From: Epiperipatus broadwayi
Lineage: Eukaryota; Onychophora; Udeonychophora; Euonychophora; Peripatidae
DNA length: 64,000 nucleotides
NCBI GenBank assembly: GCA_028023455.1
Contig: JAQFVV010000442.1
Location: 200,001-264,000, forward strand
Direction: 5' to 3'
Position numbers and translations under genes: made by a program. Below are positions 38,890 through 50,965 of the stretch, in pieces. Each line of letters begins with the position of its first letter. The first letter of the stretch is position 1. Under the pieces are notes generated by a model. The model ran no database searches. It had not been told where the DNA came from and saw only the letters and a list, made by a program, of their open reading frames with translations.

Positions 38890-39459
38890 CTAGAACTCTG
38901 CTACTTCTGTTGAATAAATCTTCTCCTAAGTGTAACTGCCGTTGAACCAGGAAACTCGGACTCTCTAAACAGTGTGCACACTTAAATGAACTAAAGGTAA
39001 CATGATACCCAAGAATAAAATTGTTTTGGAACTCTAATTGAACTCTATAATTCTAATATATTAATTTCATTTTCAATTTCTACTATTATGTAATTCTAAA
39101 ATTAAATATATATAACTTTCTGTAATAATACTATTTTATAATGAACCTCGTAAATTAATATATCTACCATTATTCTACTTGGGTATCCAAATTTTTATTA
39201 TATTTGTTAAGATTATATTTCATGCCCATGTGGTTTCCGAGCTGATTTTTTTTTATTTTTCATCTAATTCGTGGAAGGGCCACCCTCTTCTGTGACCTAA
39301 TGTCATAACAGTAAATCATATCGGTTAATAGTTTTCAGCTCGGGAATCATATAATATTTTAATATGTTTTATAAAGACGAGATCTATATTATTAGTTAGT
39401 GTATTTGTTAATGGGCTATCATTCCTGTTAGGTTAGTTAAATCTTAAATAAAGCCATAA

Positions 39460-39690
39460 TGTTAAGAAGAAAGGGGGGGGGGGGCTTAATGACAGTAAAT
39501 TAAATACTAGTCGTGTGGAGATTGGAGATAGATTTATATTATCTTGCCAAGCATAGAATAAATAAATGCATTTGCATTAGAGTTGTGAACTGCGCTAGTT
39601 ATTGATATATGAATTTTTATATCGCAGAAATGTAAAAGAGGTACTGTAAACATTTTGTTCTCGCACTTAAGAAGCATACAAAATCCTAAT
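39460..39690. other. G run and unassigned sequence
   Basis: A run of 12 G near 39473-39484, followed by unassigned non-repetitive sequence of higher G+C than most of the window. Confidence 0.5.
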
Positions 39691-39698
39691 AGCATGGG

Positions 39699-39908
39699 AC
39701 CTTGTCACGTGGTCGGGGATGGAAAGGCTACGACCTCATACCAATACCGCACTCGTGAATACTCCTAAGGGCTCTGACCCGATGTTTGGCCAACCCTCTT
39801 CCTATTCCAATAGTAATTACCTTGTCATGCAGTCGGGGATGGAAAGGCTACGACCTCATACTGATACCGCGCTCGTGACATATCTACAGGGCTCCGATCC
39901 GATGTTTG
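39699..39908 (+). repeat. Two 120-bp GC-rich tandem units
   Basis: GGGGATGGAAAGGCTACGAC and the following CTCATAC..ATACCGC..CTCGTGA..GGGCTC..GATGTTTG recur at exactly 120 bp (39715 and 39835). About half of the unit is G+C, far above the surroundings. One plus frame (39719-39955) reads through both and repeats MERLRPHTxTALV..GSDPMF. I see no known domain. It may be a satellite or SINE-derived unit rather than a gene. Confidence 0.75.
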
Positions 39909-40380
39909 TTTGTCCCACCAGCCTCCAACATTTCTTCTGCGATTATCCTTTTTGAAAGCCGATTCTCTTATAGCTCGGCAGTATCCATGCTATCGCAGGT
40001 TGCTTTAATAATAATTATAAAGTTTATGCTTGGTCTAACTCCACTCCTCTACATCTGTTAATCTTTAGTAAATTATTAGAATAGATATTAATATTATAAA
40101 GTAAATGGGATAATAGCTTTGTGAACGAATGCACTCCTCATTAAGATATCGCAGCGTGTCTCATCACATTCGCCACTTAAACGTGAGGCATGGGATGTAA
40201 TTTATATTGATATCCAGGTATCATAATACATTTACCTATGTAAATTAACCGCAATTAAATATTTAAATTATCTATATCCATGTCTGTGTCTGCTTAATTT
40301 AAATAATAATTAGTATCACTCATATCAATGAATAGTAGAATATAGTAGTAGTCTGTAAGGTGAAACCATTAGTTAGAGTC

Positions 40381-40620
40381 TCTTGTTTACCTGACCCCCG
40401 GGCCTAGAAAATAATGCTATTGTTAGGGTAGATGCATTGTCATGTGGGTTTTGTTGTGAATAAAACTACTAGGTTCGAATACGGTATCACAGGCCCTGAA
40501 CCCACCTGTTATGCCACCATTTGAATGTGGTGGTGGAATTTTGCAACATGTTAACAAGGCATACAAAATCTTACCATTACAATATATATATATATATATA
40601 TGTATATTTGAATACAAGTA
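40381..40620 (+). other. Unassigned repeat-like block
   Basis: Contains CTGACCCCCGGGCCT, a B-box-like AGGTTCGAATAC, and an inverted pair CCACCATTTGAATGTGGTGG, and ends in a (TA)n run at 40581-40602. Probably a SINE-type or other dispersed repeat; family unknown. Confidence 0.35.
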
Positions 40621-40639
40621 TATTTTATATACTCAGAGT

Positions 40640-41030
40640 TTAGTTGCATCCTTCCCATCCATCTTCTGTATATTTAAATGGATAAGGTTCTATTCACGGA
40701 AGGTCAGAGTGACTTTGTCAACATGGGCATGGCAACAATATTGGCATCAACAAGGAATTTGGGCATTCCATCATTAGATTTTCAATGGTATAAATGGCTG
40801 AAGAGTGGGAGGATAGAATAGATTAAAGCTTGTGTATTAAAGTTTGGTGATTGCTTTCTTAATATAAATTGAGCACTGATTATATATATATATGGGGGGA
40901 TGATGATCTGGACAAACTGATGAGTGCTGATTCAGCATGAAATAGTATATTGGAGATCATTTATCGTCTTGTGTATCGGTTGGATGAGATAGAATGGATA
41001 ACTGAAGGGAGCTTGGAAATCTGTATATAC
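40640..41030 (+). repeat. Dispersed ~400-bp repeat, copy 1
   Basis: Shares with 50700-51000 and 51836-52250 the ordered blocks AACATGGGCATGGCAACAAT, TCCATCATTAGATTTTCAAT, GAAGAGT.GGAG, TTAATATAAATTGAGCACT, GATGATCTGGACAAACTGAT and GAGATCATTTAT. No coding frame. Confidence 0.8.
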
Positions 41031-41158
41031 ACTATGATAAAAAAATTAGAATTTTTTTTATTAATTTCCAATTTTATTTAATATTTGTCACTCACAATGG
41101 TGAATTTGCAGTTATGAAGAATGTAGATGATGAAAAATTTTTGCTATGTTATCTAAAA

Positions 41159-43807
41159 GAATGGTGTCTAACTCACATAAACACGGGCCCTAAATTTGGT
41201 TTAAATTAAGAGGTCTGTAGGCGCAAAAAAAAAAAAATCTCAAACAAATTTTAGTGAGCAAAAAAAAAAAAGGTCTCATTTATATTCGAAAATAACTCAT
41301 TTAAATTTTACATTAATTTTTTTCTTTATTAAATTTATAAATTTTTTTGAAAAGTTGTATTTAATTCAGATATTAATATCAAATGTTGCAACAACATTTA
41401 AAATTAAAAAAAAATGTAAATTATTACTTTTTACTAGAAATTTGATATCTTTTGATAAAAACTATTTTATCACTATCAGGCGTAATTTTTGGCATTAATG
41501 ATATATATATATTAATTTTTATTTATTAAACTCCTGTGTGAATGAAGTATTATTAGTCTCTAAAAGAGAAAATTATTGTTCATATAAAAATTGACTATTA
41601 AATACTGCCAAAATTCTTGCACTGGCAAATATAAGTAAAAATCGGGGTTACCAATTTCGTTATAATTATTTAGCCATATTGCACTGGATGTTAATTAATT
41701 CCAAATGAAAATTTTGTAACAGACAACTAAATGATAAAAAAAAATCACTTTTGCAAAATTTGAATCTTTCATGTAGATTAAATAATAATCCTAAATACTT
41801 AAAGCATATTTGCCCCAAATCACTAATATAATTCGTGATCATGTTAAAAATGCAAGTAGGAAAATGAATTAAATTACAATTTTTTAGCAGTTTTTTTCCT
41901 ACTTAACAAATTTTAACTTAAACGCTTTAATGCAGTTCTACATGAGTATGACAATTGGATTTTGACTCTAAAGTTTTAAATTTAATTCATTTAAATGCTG
42001 TGCAATATCATTAATGAAGACTAAATCCTGTAATTAGTTTTTTATCAGCAAGTTTTTTTGCAAACTTTCCTTTTTTAAAAACAAAAAATTTTGATTTTTA
42101 TTGCAAGTCCATAAAATCAGAACAAAACGTTGTTTACTTTGATTTCTGAGAAAACGAAGAAAATTTTCATAAATTTAGTTCTGAAAAATATATATTATAG
42201 TTTTTGTTGTTTGTTTGCTTGTTCTATTGACAACTTTAACACACATTCCATTTTTTCCTACTTTGGAACAGAATAGTTCGTGATATATAATTAGCTCAAT
42301 GAGAAAAATTTGTTACGAGATGAAATTATGTTTAACTAATATTTTAGCTGCAAACCCAATTGATTTTTCGGTCGGCTAATCTAGCACTGACGGTCACTAC
42401 GCTCTCTAGATTGTATTTTATTAAAACCTCATAGACTTTCTGAAAAATAACTTTATCTTTACAATATTATTAAAAGAAAAAATATTAATCAGTTCTTCAT
42501 TCACAGTAATATTTCTAAGAAATCATGAATAAAAAAACAAATAAAAGAAAAGATGCCATTTGCAACAGTCCAGTAATAACTAAAGTTTCATTGATTGCAA
42601 TTGAAAAATTCAGAAAGTTTTGCAATGTGAACCCCAATTTTTACTGCTTTACTATTTTATTACTATTATAACTTGACAGAAAATATTTTGAATAGTTTTA
42701 ACTTTTTCAGGAGGGGGGGGTCTACAGTTTTGAACATATATTGTTTAACAAATTCATATTCATTAACATATTTTAAATGTTTAGCTATAAATTCCAGAAA
42801 TAACAAAATTAGTTTTCACAATGCTTTCATTTTTTCTTTTTTTTCAACAGTGTTGGTCTATAAGTGAGATGACTATGCATTTGCCTCAGGAACTGAAGTG
42901 AAATAGGCACTAAAATTAGACACTATATTGAAAATACATATATTTTAATAAACATGTTTATTTTTATTGCATTCATTGCTGTGTTCAATAGACTAATTGA
43001 AACAAGCCTTTTCAATAATTTTAAATAATCTTTTGTTAAAGTTTGACTCATCTGCAAAAATAAATCAGCCAGATCCTGTTTCTGAAATACAAATTTCAAT
43101 TTTTTTTTAGTAATCTTTTCTTATTTGTCCCATATAGTCATATTTAGATCGATATACTTCATAAGATCTTTTAAATTATATTTCTTCTAGATAGTGATAC
43201 TTTGGCTACAAATTAGACCTGAATCTTTATCTTTTATTTCCACTAAAAAATAATAATTCTAACTCCGATTTTGACTAAAGATTTCTGTTATTTTTCGTTA
43301 CATCTTTTCTTAGCACTTTTAAAAAATAATATGATTTAATATTTTATTTCCTATAAAATAGAATGATATATATATATACATTAGATTATACATAATTTAA
43401 TTATCAATATATCTTTGTTCCATATATACTTTTACATAAATTTTATTTAGGATTATCTTTTGGAACTTTTATTTCTGATAGATCAATAGGTGACAAATAT
43501 GTAAGCAAATCTAATCCTGTTAATCAAAATCAAAACATAAATCTTTCAAAGTAATGTGATGCCTAATGCTATTAATAACATGACTGAATTTAATGTACAA
43601 AATGCATAGTCCTAAGCCAAGCAATATTACAACAATAACATAAGCAGCGGTTGCTCATCAGCTATAGTCAATATGTCTTGTTTTTTATAATATACTTTTA
43701 TAATTTGCATTGATTTAAAAATGCATATTATATTTTTTTTAATTTCATTTTATTACTTTTAAAAAAATAACTTGAAGCTTTGGCCGTGCATATTTTTGAT
43801 ACCACTG
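41159..43807 (-). mobile_element. hAT DNA transposon, decayed
   Basis: The left tip (G)AATGGTGTCTAACTCACA, with CGGGCC nearby, and the right tip (reverse complement CAGTGGTATCAAAAATATGC) are inverted, and resemble the CAGTGGTGTCxAACTC ends of a widespread animal hAT group. Eight-base flanks are similar but not identical (ATCTAAAA, ATTTTAAA), as expected for an eroded 8-bp duplication. Minus-strand coding relics of a hAT transposase lie inside. Length about 2.65 kb. Confidence 0.7.
42150..42900 (-). pseudogene. hAT transposase relic (ZBED5/ZMYM6-like type)
   Basis: Minus-strand fragments in order: AKHLKYVNEYEFVKQYMFKT (about 42790-42730; compare GxPFxDGEFVKxCLxKxA), a KxKLFxxI segment, then FLRNITVNEELINIF (about 42530; compare FVRxVxxNFxVxEELLxI), then IFQKVYEVLIKYNLESVV (about 42440; compare IFxxLCxALxxxxLPWxKL) and TVSARLADRKI. 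Order and spacing agree with the catalytic domain of hAT transposases related to domesticated ZBED5/FAM200 proteins. Several frameshifts and stops. Confidence 0.6.
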
Positions 43808-44204
43808 ATTTTAAAAACAATCCATTATTAATTTTAAAAACTTCCAAATAAAGTAGTAGGAAATAAATATAAAAATTATAAAATCGTTTTCAGCAAATAT
43901 ATTGTAATTCATCACAAAGTGTATGACCACGCACATTGCAGTTTGTGGCTCAAACACTAGCTCATAAGCTACATTTCAAGCCTGCAGTCCTACTTCACAA
44001 ACAAATAGCAAAAAAGCAAGATATATCATTAAAATAAGAGTGTGACTGTGTGAAAAATAGAATAAATTATGCACATACATATTTAGTCAAGTTGTATATT
44101 TAAAATCTGTAAGCCAAAATTTTAAGCCCATTTTTAACTTTCCTTATTTTAATTTAAATGCAAAGTCATAATAAAAAAAAAATAATCCAACACATTAAGG
44201 TTCA

Positions 44205-44460
44205 AGTACTAAATAATAATAATGATAATAACAGTATTTATTGCTAAGGAATTTGAGTATCAGAAGTAAGATAATTGGGCCACAATCTAAGGATTTTGAG
44301 TTTTACAATCTACTGTTACACCAATGTTCTAAATTATGCAGAATCAGTTTGACCTCCCAAAACTGACAAAATTGAAATATGATCCAAGATCTTGAACTCA
44401 CAAATCTTCCATTTTATCACTGCACTGAATCACTGCCATAAGGTCATGAGTCTGCTACTT
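44205..44460 (-). mobile_element. tRNA-like SINE
   Basis: In minus orientation: GTGATTCAGTGCAGTGATAA as head, TTTGTGAGTTCAAGATCTTG as B-box region, a body with GGTGTAACAGTAGATTG, and an end CTTAGCAATAAATACTG. Same general architecture as the CTGAGCAATAAAG SINE family but a different subfamily. Confidence 0.45.
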
Positions 44461-44930
44461 TAAAAACTGCATTAACACATGCAGGGCATCATCATATAAA
44501 CCCAATCTTCATGTGGCATCATGTGATATAAACAATTTATCATATGTACACAGTCACTAAGTGTTATAAAGTTTTTTTTAATATTTTCTGAAAGTTTACA
44601 GTTAATGTTTAGAAACTATCTTTTTTACTACTTGTTCATTCAAGTTGTAATCTTTTAAGTGCAACAGATAAAGCCATGTTTTATTACTATCTCTTTCTCC
44701 CAATAAACTTAACATAAATCTTATAAATATATATATATATTACATCTTTATTACTTTAATATATATATAATATTATAATTTGATGTCTGTATTTCTTCAA
44801 ATCAATATACATAATCATATAATTGAATATTTACATATATATATATGTAAATTATAACTTTAAAAATTTTATCCACTTAGAAGCGCTTTTGATTATCCTC
44901 ATAGTCTTTGTCAACAAACACTTTGGAAGG

Positions 44931-45440
44931 CTAACATTCCCACAATTCTGTGATCTTAATGTTTGCTGCCTGTCTGTTAAATAAGTCTTGTTTGTATTTG
45001 TATATTAGCATAGCTTCCTTTATTTTTCTTTTGTTGTCATTTTTTTCAATTTGCAATATTTTTACATTATTATAATTGAAGTTAAAATCATAAATACATG
45101 ACTTATTATGGTCATAAAAAAATAAATTCTGAAACATTATTATTTACTTTGCAATTTTGTTTTGTTTTTTTTTGAATCCTTTTTAATAACAGCAAGTGCC
45201 CTTTAGTTCTTTTTTCCAATGTGAATTTCGATTGCTCTATATATATGCTACCACACCTACATATCCATTTATAAATGATGCAATTTTTATTTATAAATGA
45301 GGTTTTATCTTTAGTTATTTATTAATTTGTTTAATATAGAAGGTGGGTAAAATGCAATGTTACATATACCTTTATAGATTTTCTTTACAAAATTTACTTG
45401 ATCATTCGAAATATATGGCATTGATATCCATATTTCTTTA
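44931..45440 (-). pseudogene. GIY-YIG protein relic, minus copy
   Basis: Minus-strand reading parallels the intact protein at 21394-22143: EIWISMPYISNDQVNFVKKI (about 45440-45380) and GICNIAFYPPSILNKL, then after a break KWICRCGSIYIEQSKFTLEK, where the YIG is changed to YIE, and finally an open 68-codon stretch FYDHNKSC...KRKIKEAMLI...ANIKITELWEC. Zinc-pattern Cys and His are kept. At least one stop and frameshift lie in the middle. Confidence 0.75.
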
Positions 45441-45476
45441 TTAACAGGAGAATCAATATTTTTATTCAGAAAATGA

Positions 45477-45711
45477 AACAAAATTGCAAAGTAAATAATA
45501 ATGTTTCAGCATCCGTTTTTATGACCATAATAAGTCATGCATTTCTGGTTTTAACTTCAATTATAATAATGTAAAAATATTGCAAATTGAAAAAAATATC
45601 AACAAAAGAAAAATAAAAGAAGCTATGCTAATATACAAATACAAACAAGACTTAATTAACAGACAGGCAACAAACGTTAAGATCATGGAATTGTGGGATG
45701 ATTAGCCTTTC
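45477..45711 (+). pseudogene. GIY-YIG protein relic, plus partial copy
   Basis: Encodes only the C-terminal end: YDHNKSCISGFNFNYNN...RKIKEAMLI...TNVKIMELWDD, ending at TAG about 45703. The reading is a near repeat of the minus copy. The start is truncated at the palindrome centre. Confidence 0.75.
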
Positions 45712-45718
45712 AAAGTGT

Positions 45719-45765
45719 TAGTTGACAAAGACTATGAAAATATTCAAAAGCGCTCCTAAGTGGAT
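45719..45765 (+). ncRNA. Hammerhead-like motif, PLE copy 2
   Basis: TTGACAAA, GACTAT..AT(A)TTC stem, AAAA in place of GAAA, then AAGCGCTCCTAAGTGG. The mirror copy at 44871-44920 keeps GACTATGAGGATAATC and the AAGCGCTT palindrome. Degenerate, probably inactive. Confidence 0.35.
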
Positions 45766-46264
45766 AAAATTTTTAAAGTTATACTTTATATATATATCTA
45801 ATTACTGTATTTATAAGTATTCAATTATAAGATTATATATATATGCATTGAAGGATATCCTAAAATTATATAGCTTAATGATATCACATAACTGAAAACA
45901 AATTGTTTAAATGTCTGTGTATAATATTGTTCAGGAATGTTATTTCAATCTATATTTACATATGTGAATCCATCTGAAGTCTGAAAAAAAAAGTTAAAAC
46001 ATTTTTGATATAAATAAATTGATTTAAAATATATCATACATAAATACATAATATTCAAATATAGCAGGATGTGAATTCTAAAGAGATGACAGAGAATATT
46101 TAGCTAGCATCAATTATATAAAACAATAAAATTACATTTAAAAATTCTAAAAACAATAATTATGATATCAAATATATATATATATTTGAAGAAGATTTGG
46201 TTAATTTTTGGTAGACTAATCCATTTTATTTATAATATCTTAATTTTTTTTTTTTATATTTAAT

Positions 46265-46715
46265 ACAAACAATAATATGTAAAACAAAACTTTTTTCAAA
46301 TAAAGCTTTTGTGTAAATAGCCAAAAATAATAATAATAAAGTAATCAATAAAATAATCCAACTCTTGGTTAATTCTTGGACAATAGAAGAGATCTTAAGA
46401 ATCTAGACTTGTTATAAAACAATTGGAAACTGCAAGAATATTGTCATTTCATAAAAGCATTTGAGTCTCAAATAAATCATAAAAATCAAAAAGTCTGCAA
46501 ATGTTTGTAAGAAATGACAATATTTCTGCAATTTCCCAATTGTTTTATAACAAATCTAGATTCTTAAAATCTCTGCTATTTTTCAAGAATGTCAAATTAA
46601 CTAAAAATATGGATTAACCTATTAATTACTTTAGTATTCTGTACTTTTTAGTCAGCTATTTACTTTAAAGCATTGTTTAAAAAAAGTTCGTTTACATATT
46701 ATTTTAAAACAATAG
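46265..46715. mobile_element. Foldback element with ~200-bp arms
   Basis: 46265-46460 pairs with 46505-46715 as an imperfect inverted repeat. The inner 85 bp is best (AATCTAGACTTGTTATAAAA / TTTTATAACAAATCTAGATT). Outer parts share AATAATATGTAAA and GTAAATAGC. The loop is about 45 bp. No coding capacity. Confidence 0.8.
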
Positions 46716-47009
46716 TTAAAACTGCAAAAAAAAAAAATCTGACAAAAATTATAATTTAATAATGACATCTAACAAATGAATTCTAAGTTTAAATATCATG
46801 TGATTGTCCAATATATAAAAATATTTATGTATTGGTTCTTTAATTAATTCACTAAGCTTTTTTTAAACATTTTTTTTTTTCAAAATATTTATGAAATATT
46901 AATTATTTCAGAAGAATAATTCAGAATTTAGTAGAAAATATTTTCATTTAATTAAGTGAGTATAAGTTAAATGAAAATATTAACAAAACTTTACTCTATA
47001 AATGTAACA

Positions 47010-47080
47010 TTTTTTGCTAGCTCAGTTGCTATAGATTTTTCCTGGAAAACCTAATTATGTGAGATCGAATTCTAAAAGGG
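47010..47080 (+). mobile_element. tRNA-like SINE head
   Basis: TAGCTCAGTTGCTATAGA fits a Pol III A-box and GATCGAATTCTAA a B-box, about 35 bp apart as in tRNA. The arms do not fold into a good cloverleaf and the sequence runs into an A/T-rich body, so it is more likely a SINE than a functional tRNA. Confidence 0.45.
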
Positions 47081-50000
47081 AAACCAATTTTTTTCATTGT
47101 TAAAAATTCAAAAATGTGAACAGCCAGACAAAAACACATACAGAGCAAATTAATATAAAAACATTTAATATTATATAAAAATGTTACATAATTCAGAAAT
47201 TTTCAAATTTTTGTTTTTAATTAGTTTATCTTTCATCTTAATTTCAATCCTACCATAACCATTTCTCAATCCAGAAGTTAGACTAACTTTTTTCACTATA
47301 GATTCATTTTGAAACATTCTCTTCAACATTTGTTTATTTTTTCACTTCTGAAGGAGATTGCAAGTACAGTCAAAAATATTAGAAGAAAATAATAATAAAA
47401 ACATTGAAATATGAATATGATGCACATCATTGCCTTATATAACTTAAAGCCACCATTAATTACTTTCATTGCAAAGATACAGCTGAGAATAAGAATACAA
47501 TGGAGATTACAAGTTGGCAAGGTATTGAAGTCTTTCAAAAAGAAAAATTTGCTATAGAAGTTAGAAAACAATATTAAAAATATCAAATAAACAAAATGTT
47601 TTATGTGTGAAATTGTTATTCATGGATTGTTTTGCATAATCATGCAAAATTAATGTCTAAAAAATTGTTAATATATTTTTTTGTCCTTTTAATTTTTTTC
47701 AGGGTTAAAATGGCTTCCACTAATCATGAAAAATTAAATAGAAAATCAACATTTATGATTAAAATATACGATTAAACATATACATTTTCACAATCAAAAT
47801 CTTTTATACTTTATAAAAAAAAAATAAGTACATGAATGCAATTAATAAAATAGCTTGGATAGATCATGTGATACTCTAGCAAAGAAAAAGAGAAGGTACA
47901 ATCAAAGAGATAGATTATTAAAAGGTATATACAGATAAACCATACAACATTATTTTTGGAAAAATAATATATTAGGAGAAATATGATAGTCTATTTAAAA
48001 ACTGCGTTAAATTTCTAAATATGTATGTAAGGTGGTGTGTTGTCTGCCCCATATCATGTTGAGTAGCTAAGCAATAGAGTACTGTTGTTTTTTCTAGTAA
48101 TAGTTACCATTGTTTACATCTTCTTAGTAAAATTTATTGTAGCATCTCAGAATTATTTTTTAACTATGTTTTTACCTTTAAAAAAATCATATCTCATATT
48201 TTTGTTACTAAAAGTGATTTAAGTAATATAAAAACTAAAATAGTACATGTAGATAGATTTACTTTAGAAAACCAATTATCTATTAAACAAGTAATCAAAT
48301 TAAAGCCAGATACATGTTCTATAGGTATGATCAAAACTTTTAATTTACTTTTTTTTTGTAACTCCAAGAACAAATAATATTTTATAAAAATAAGAAAGTA
48401 TTAAAATTTCATTGAAGTGACATCAGAGTTAAATTTTAATTTGTAATTTAAAAAAATTAATATCTATAAAATTAAACAGAAAAATATTATCCAATACTAT
48501 CTAATTCTAAATCATAAAATGAAATATATATTTATTTAAATGATTCTTTCTTATTTATCTAAGAATACACAAACCCTAGAGAAAATAATGTGATAAAGCA
48601 TAATAGAATTAAAATTGAAGCAAAAGAATATATGAATCAAACTTTAGAAATGAAAATATATATTTTATGAGAAATAGTGAAGATATAAAAGGTGTTCTTT
48701 AGATGTTACATGTCTACCAATAGTTATGAATGCTGATAAGATAGAAGTCATGTATGCAAAGATTTAAAAAAAAAATTGATAACAAAAAATATTTTTAAAT
48801 ATTGTATTATAATAGGGATGATGTAATCGAATATAAAAGTAAATGAAAGTAGGAAATTATGATTTGAGAGTGACTAATAAAAAAAGCAATACACTGATAA
48901 GAGTTGATATTAAATATTGATAATTATCAGAAATGGATTTTCCATAGAAATTGTAAAATTACAAATCATTTTCATTTTTTAAAATCTAAATATAGTCACA
49001 AAGATGTATTAAATTTTTTAATAATGGCAATACCATAAATATTTTTATCAATTTATACCACTATAATAGATTCAACCTTTATTTTCCAATAGTTTTAATA
49101 ATAAAGTTATTTTCAGCTGTGAAGTTTAACTCAACTTGTTTATTTCTGATGCCTGTGTAACCCATATATTAGAATCTGCTAGTTATCAGGTTTTATTATA
49201 TTATTTTGATTTATAAACTGCATTTAAAAAGTATTCATTTTGATATTATGCTAACAGACAATATTCAGCAACATAATAAAACATTTGCAAAGCAGGTTTT
49301 CAGAACAGATGCTCAGGTTATGATTTATGAAAAATATTGTTCTATATTATAAATTTTCTAATCGGCAACCATTGGATCATTTATATGATAGATTGTAAGT
49401 TAAATAAATTTCTAAATTAGTTTAAATTCATTAAAAAGCAAAATTAATTAAATATTCTAAAAAAAAAAAAACTTACTTCTCAAACTAAGTTCAAACTTGA
49501 CATCATAAGTCAAAGGTTATTTCATTACTTTAGTTTTCATATATCTTAAAACATCTGCATTTTATAACCTCAAACCCAGATAATAAAGTGAATGAATAAG
49601 CAATCTAAACTTTTAACCATTAACCTCTTGATAAGAACTTAGCTATTATATTCATTTTATTGTCTCAAAATTTAAATATCATTTATACCTATGATAAGCA
49701 TTATACAATAACTATTTTTAATAGTTGTCACACAAGTTTGTTTAAAAAGATTACCACCTTCCTATATTCTGCTCTGATTAAATATATATTTTATCAAAGG
49801 TTAATTAAATACCTGTTCACCTTACTTGATAAAGTCTTTGCTCTCACAAAATAAAATTAAAAAATAATCAGTTTGTTTTACAAATTCACGAATTGAGTTC
49901 CTGAAATCTGAGTGACTGTCAAGTCAAAAATAAGTTGCTTAACCTGTTGAATTTGTAAAAACAACTGTCAACTACTAATAAGTAAGAAAATTACTAAAAC

Positions 50001-50490
50001 AACTACTAATAAGTAAAAAAAAATATGAAATTAATATGATTTATTAATTATTAAAATTTAAAAAACATTTAGAAGAATTGTTTACTATTTTTAAAAATGA
50101 AAATTAATAAAAATAATTTAAAAGTTTTATACTTTTAATTTGAAATAAATATACATTTAAGACAATTTATTTTTCAGTTCAGTCTCTCTGGACTCAATGC
50201 TGACTGACATGATAATAATATAGTACAATCTTCACGAACTGAGAGTGGGGGCTGTTATAAAACTACATGTACTGAATCCATATTTCAGTTTATCTTTTTA
50301 TACTACATATATTTAATATTTAAATACAGATATTCTGTATTGTTTATACTGAAATTAATATAATTTAGAAAGGATTTGAACTTAGATGTTCAAACTCCCT
50401 ATAGCTATCTACTCTATCTTATATAACTAACACACATGTCCACACACATGTAAAAAAGATAACAGCACTCATCATTTGGTCCAAATCATC
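47081..50490. other. AT-rich sequence, no gene seen
   Basis: Open frames are short and without motifs. A SINE-like B-box (AAGTTCAAATCC, minus) lies near 50375. Confidence 0.5.
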
Positions 50491-50492
50491 AT

Positions 50493-50510
50493 GTCACCAC
50501 ACACACACAT

Positions 50511-50545
<35 letters not shown>
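50493..50545. repeat. (CA)n-(TA)n microsatellite
   Basis: CACACA then TATATA, directly bordering the foldback element that begins near 50540. Confidence 0.95.
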
Positions 50546-50965
50546 ATCAGTGCTTGGTTTATATTAAGATTGCAAATCTTCATACTTTTATGGACATGCT
50601 TCAATCTTCTCCACCGTCCAACTCTTCAGCCATCCATATCATTGAAAATATAATGATGGAATGCTCAAAGCCCTTGTTGATGCCAATATTGTCATTATAC
50701 TATTATATATTCACCCTGCATTGTGCCCATCTCTCTTCTGTGTATTTAAATAGACATATTAAGGTCTTATATGTAAAGAGTCAAAGTGATTTAAAGTCAA
50801 CATAAGTATGATGCCAATATTGGCATCAGCAAGGCTTTGAGAATCCATCTTTGGTTTTCAATGATGACTGAAGAGTTGGAGAGTGGAGAAGATTGAGCTT
50901 GTCCATTAAAGTATGAAGATTTGCTATCTTAATATAAATCAAGCACTTATTATATATGTGTGCAG
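50540..50965. mobile_element. Foldback element, copy 2 of the ~400-bp family
   Basis: Left 50540-50700 is an imperfect reverse complement of 50805-50965. Examples are ATCAGTGCTTGGTTTATATT / AATATAAATCAAGCACTTAT and GATGCCAATATTG / CAATATTGGCATC. The right half is the form found alone at 40640-41030 and 51836-52250. Confidence 0.85.

Larger units (their letters stand above)
44838..45800 (-). mobile_element. Penelope-like derivative, foldback form
   Basis: The minus-strand element runs from about 45476 to 44838. An inverted partial copy (45477-45800, plus) faces it, making arms of about 325 bp that are close reverse complements around a ~312-bp centre. Both arms encode the C-terminal end of the GIY-YIG protein. 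The ends carry the same hammerhead-like motif and the same AGTCTTTGTCAAC segment as the 21.4-kb element. More diverged than that copy. Confidence 0.8.

Noticed and set aside
47010-47080. Functional tRNA gene (also 40470, 62820)
   Set aside because: A- and B-box-like segments are present, but acceptor and anticodon stems do not pair and no terminator follows; they fit SINE heads better.
47690-47780. TTTTTTCAG acceptor followed by an ATGGCTTCC start, possible ABCG8-like divergent partner of the ABCG gene
   Set aside because: The frame ends after about 23 codons with no donor and no ABCG motif. No other plus-strand ABC exon was seen to the right of 31.7 kb.
48600-48990. Possible further RTE relic (a frame reading MNADKIEVMYAKI, like the KINVKKTKVMF region)
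   Set aside because: Only about a dozen residues resemble the family and neither flank continues it, so chance is likely in AT-rich DNA.
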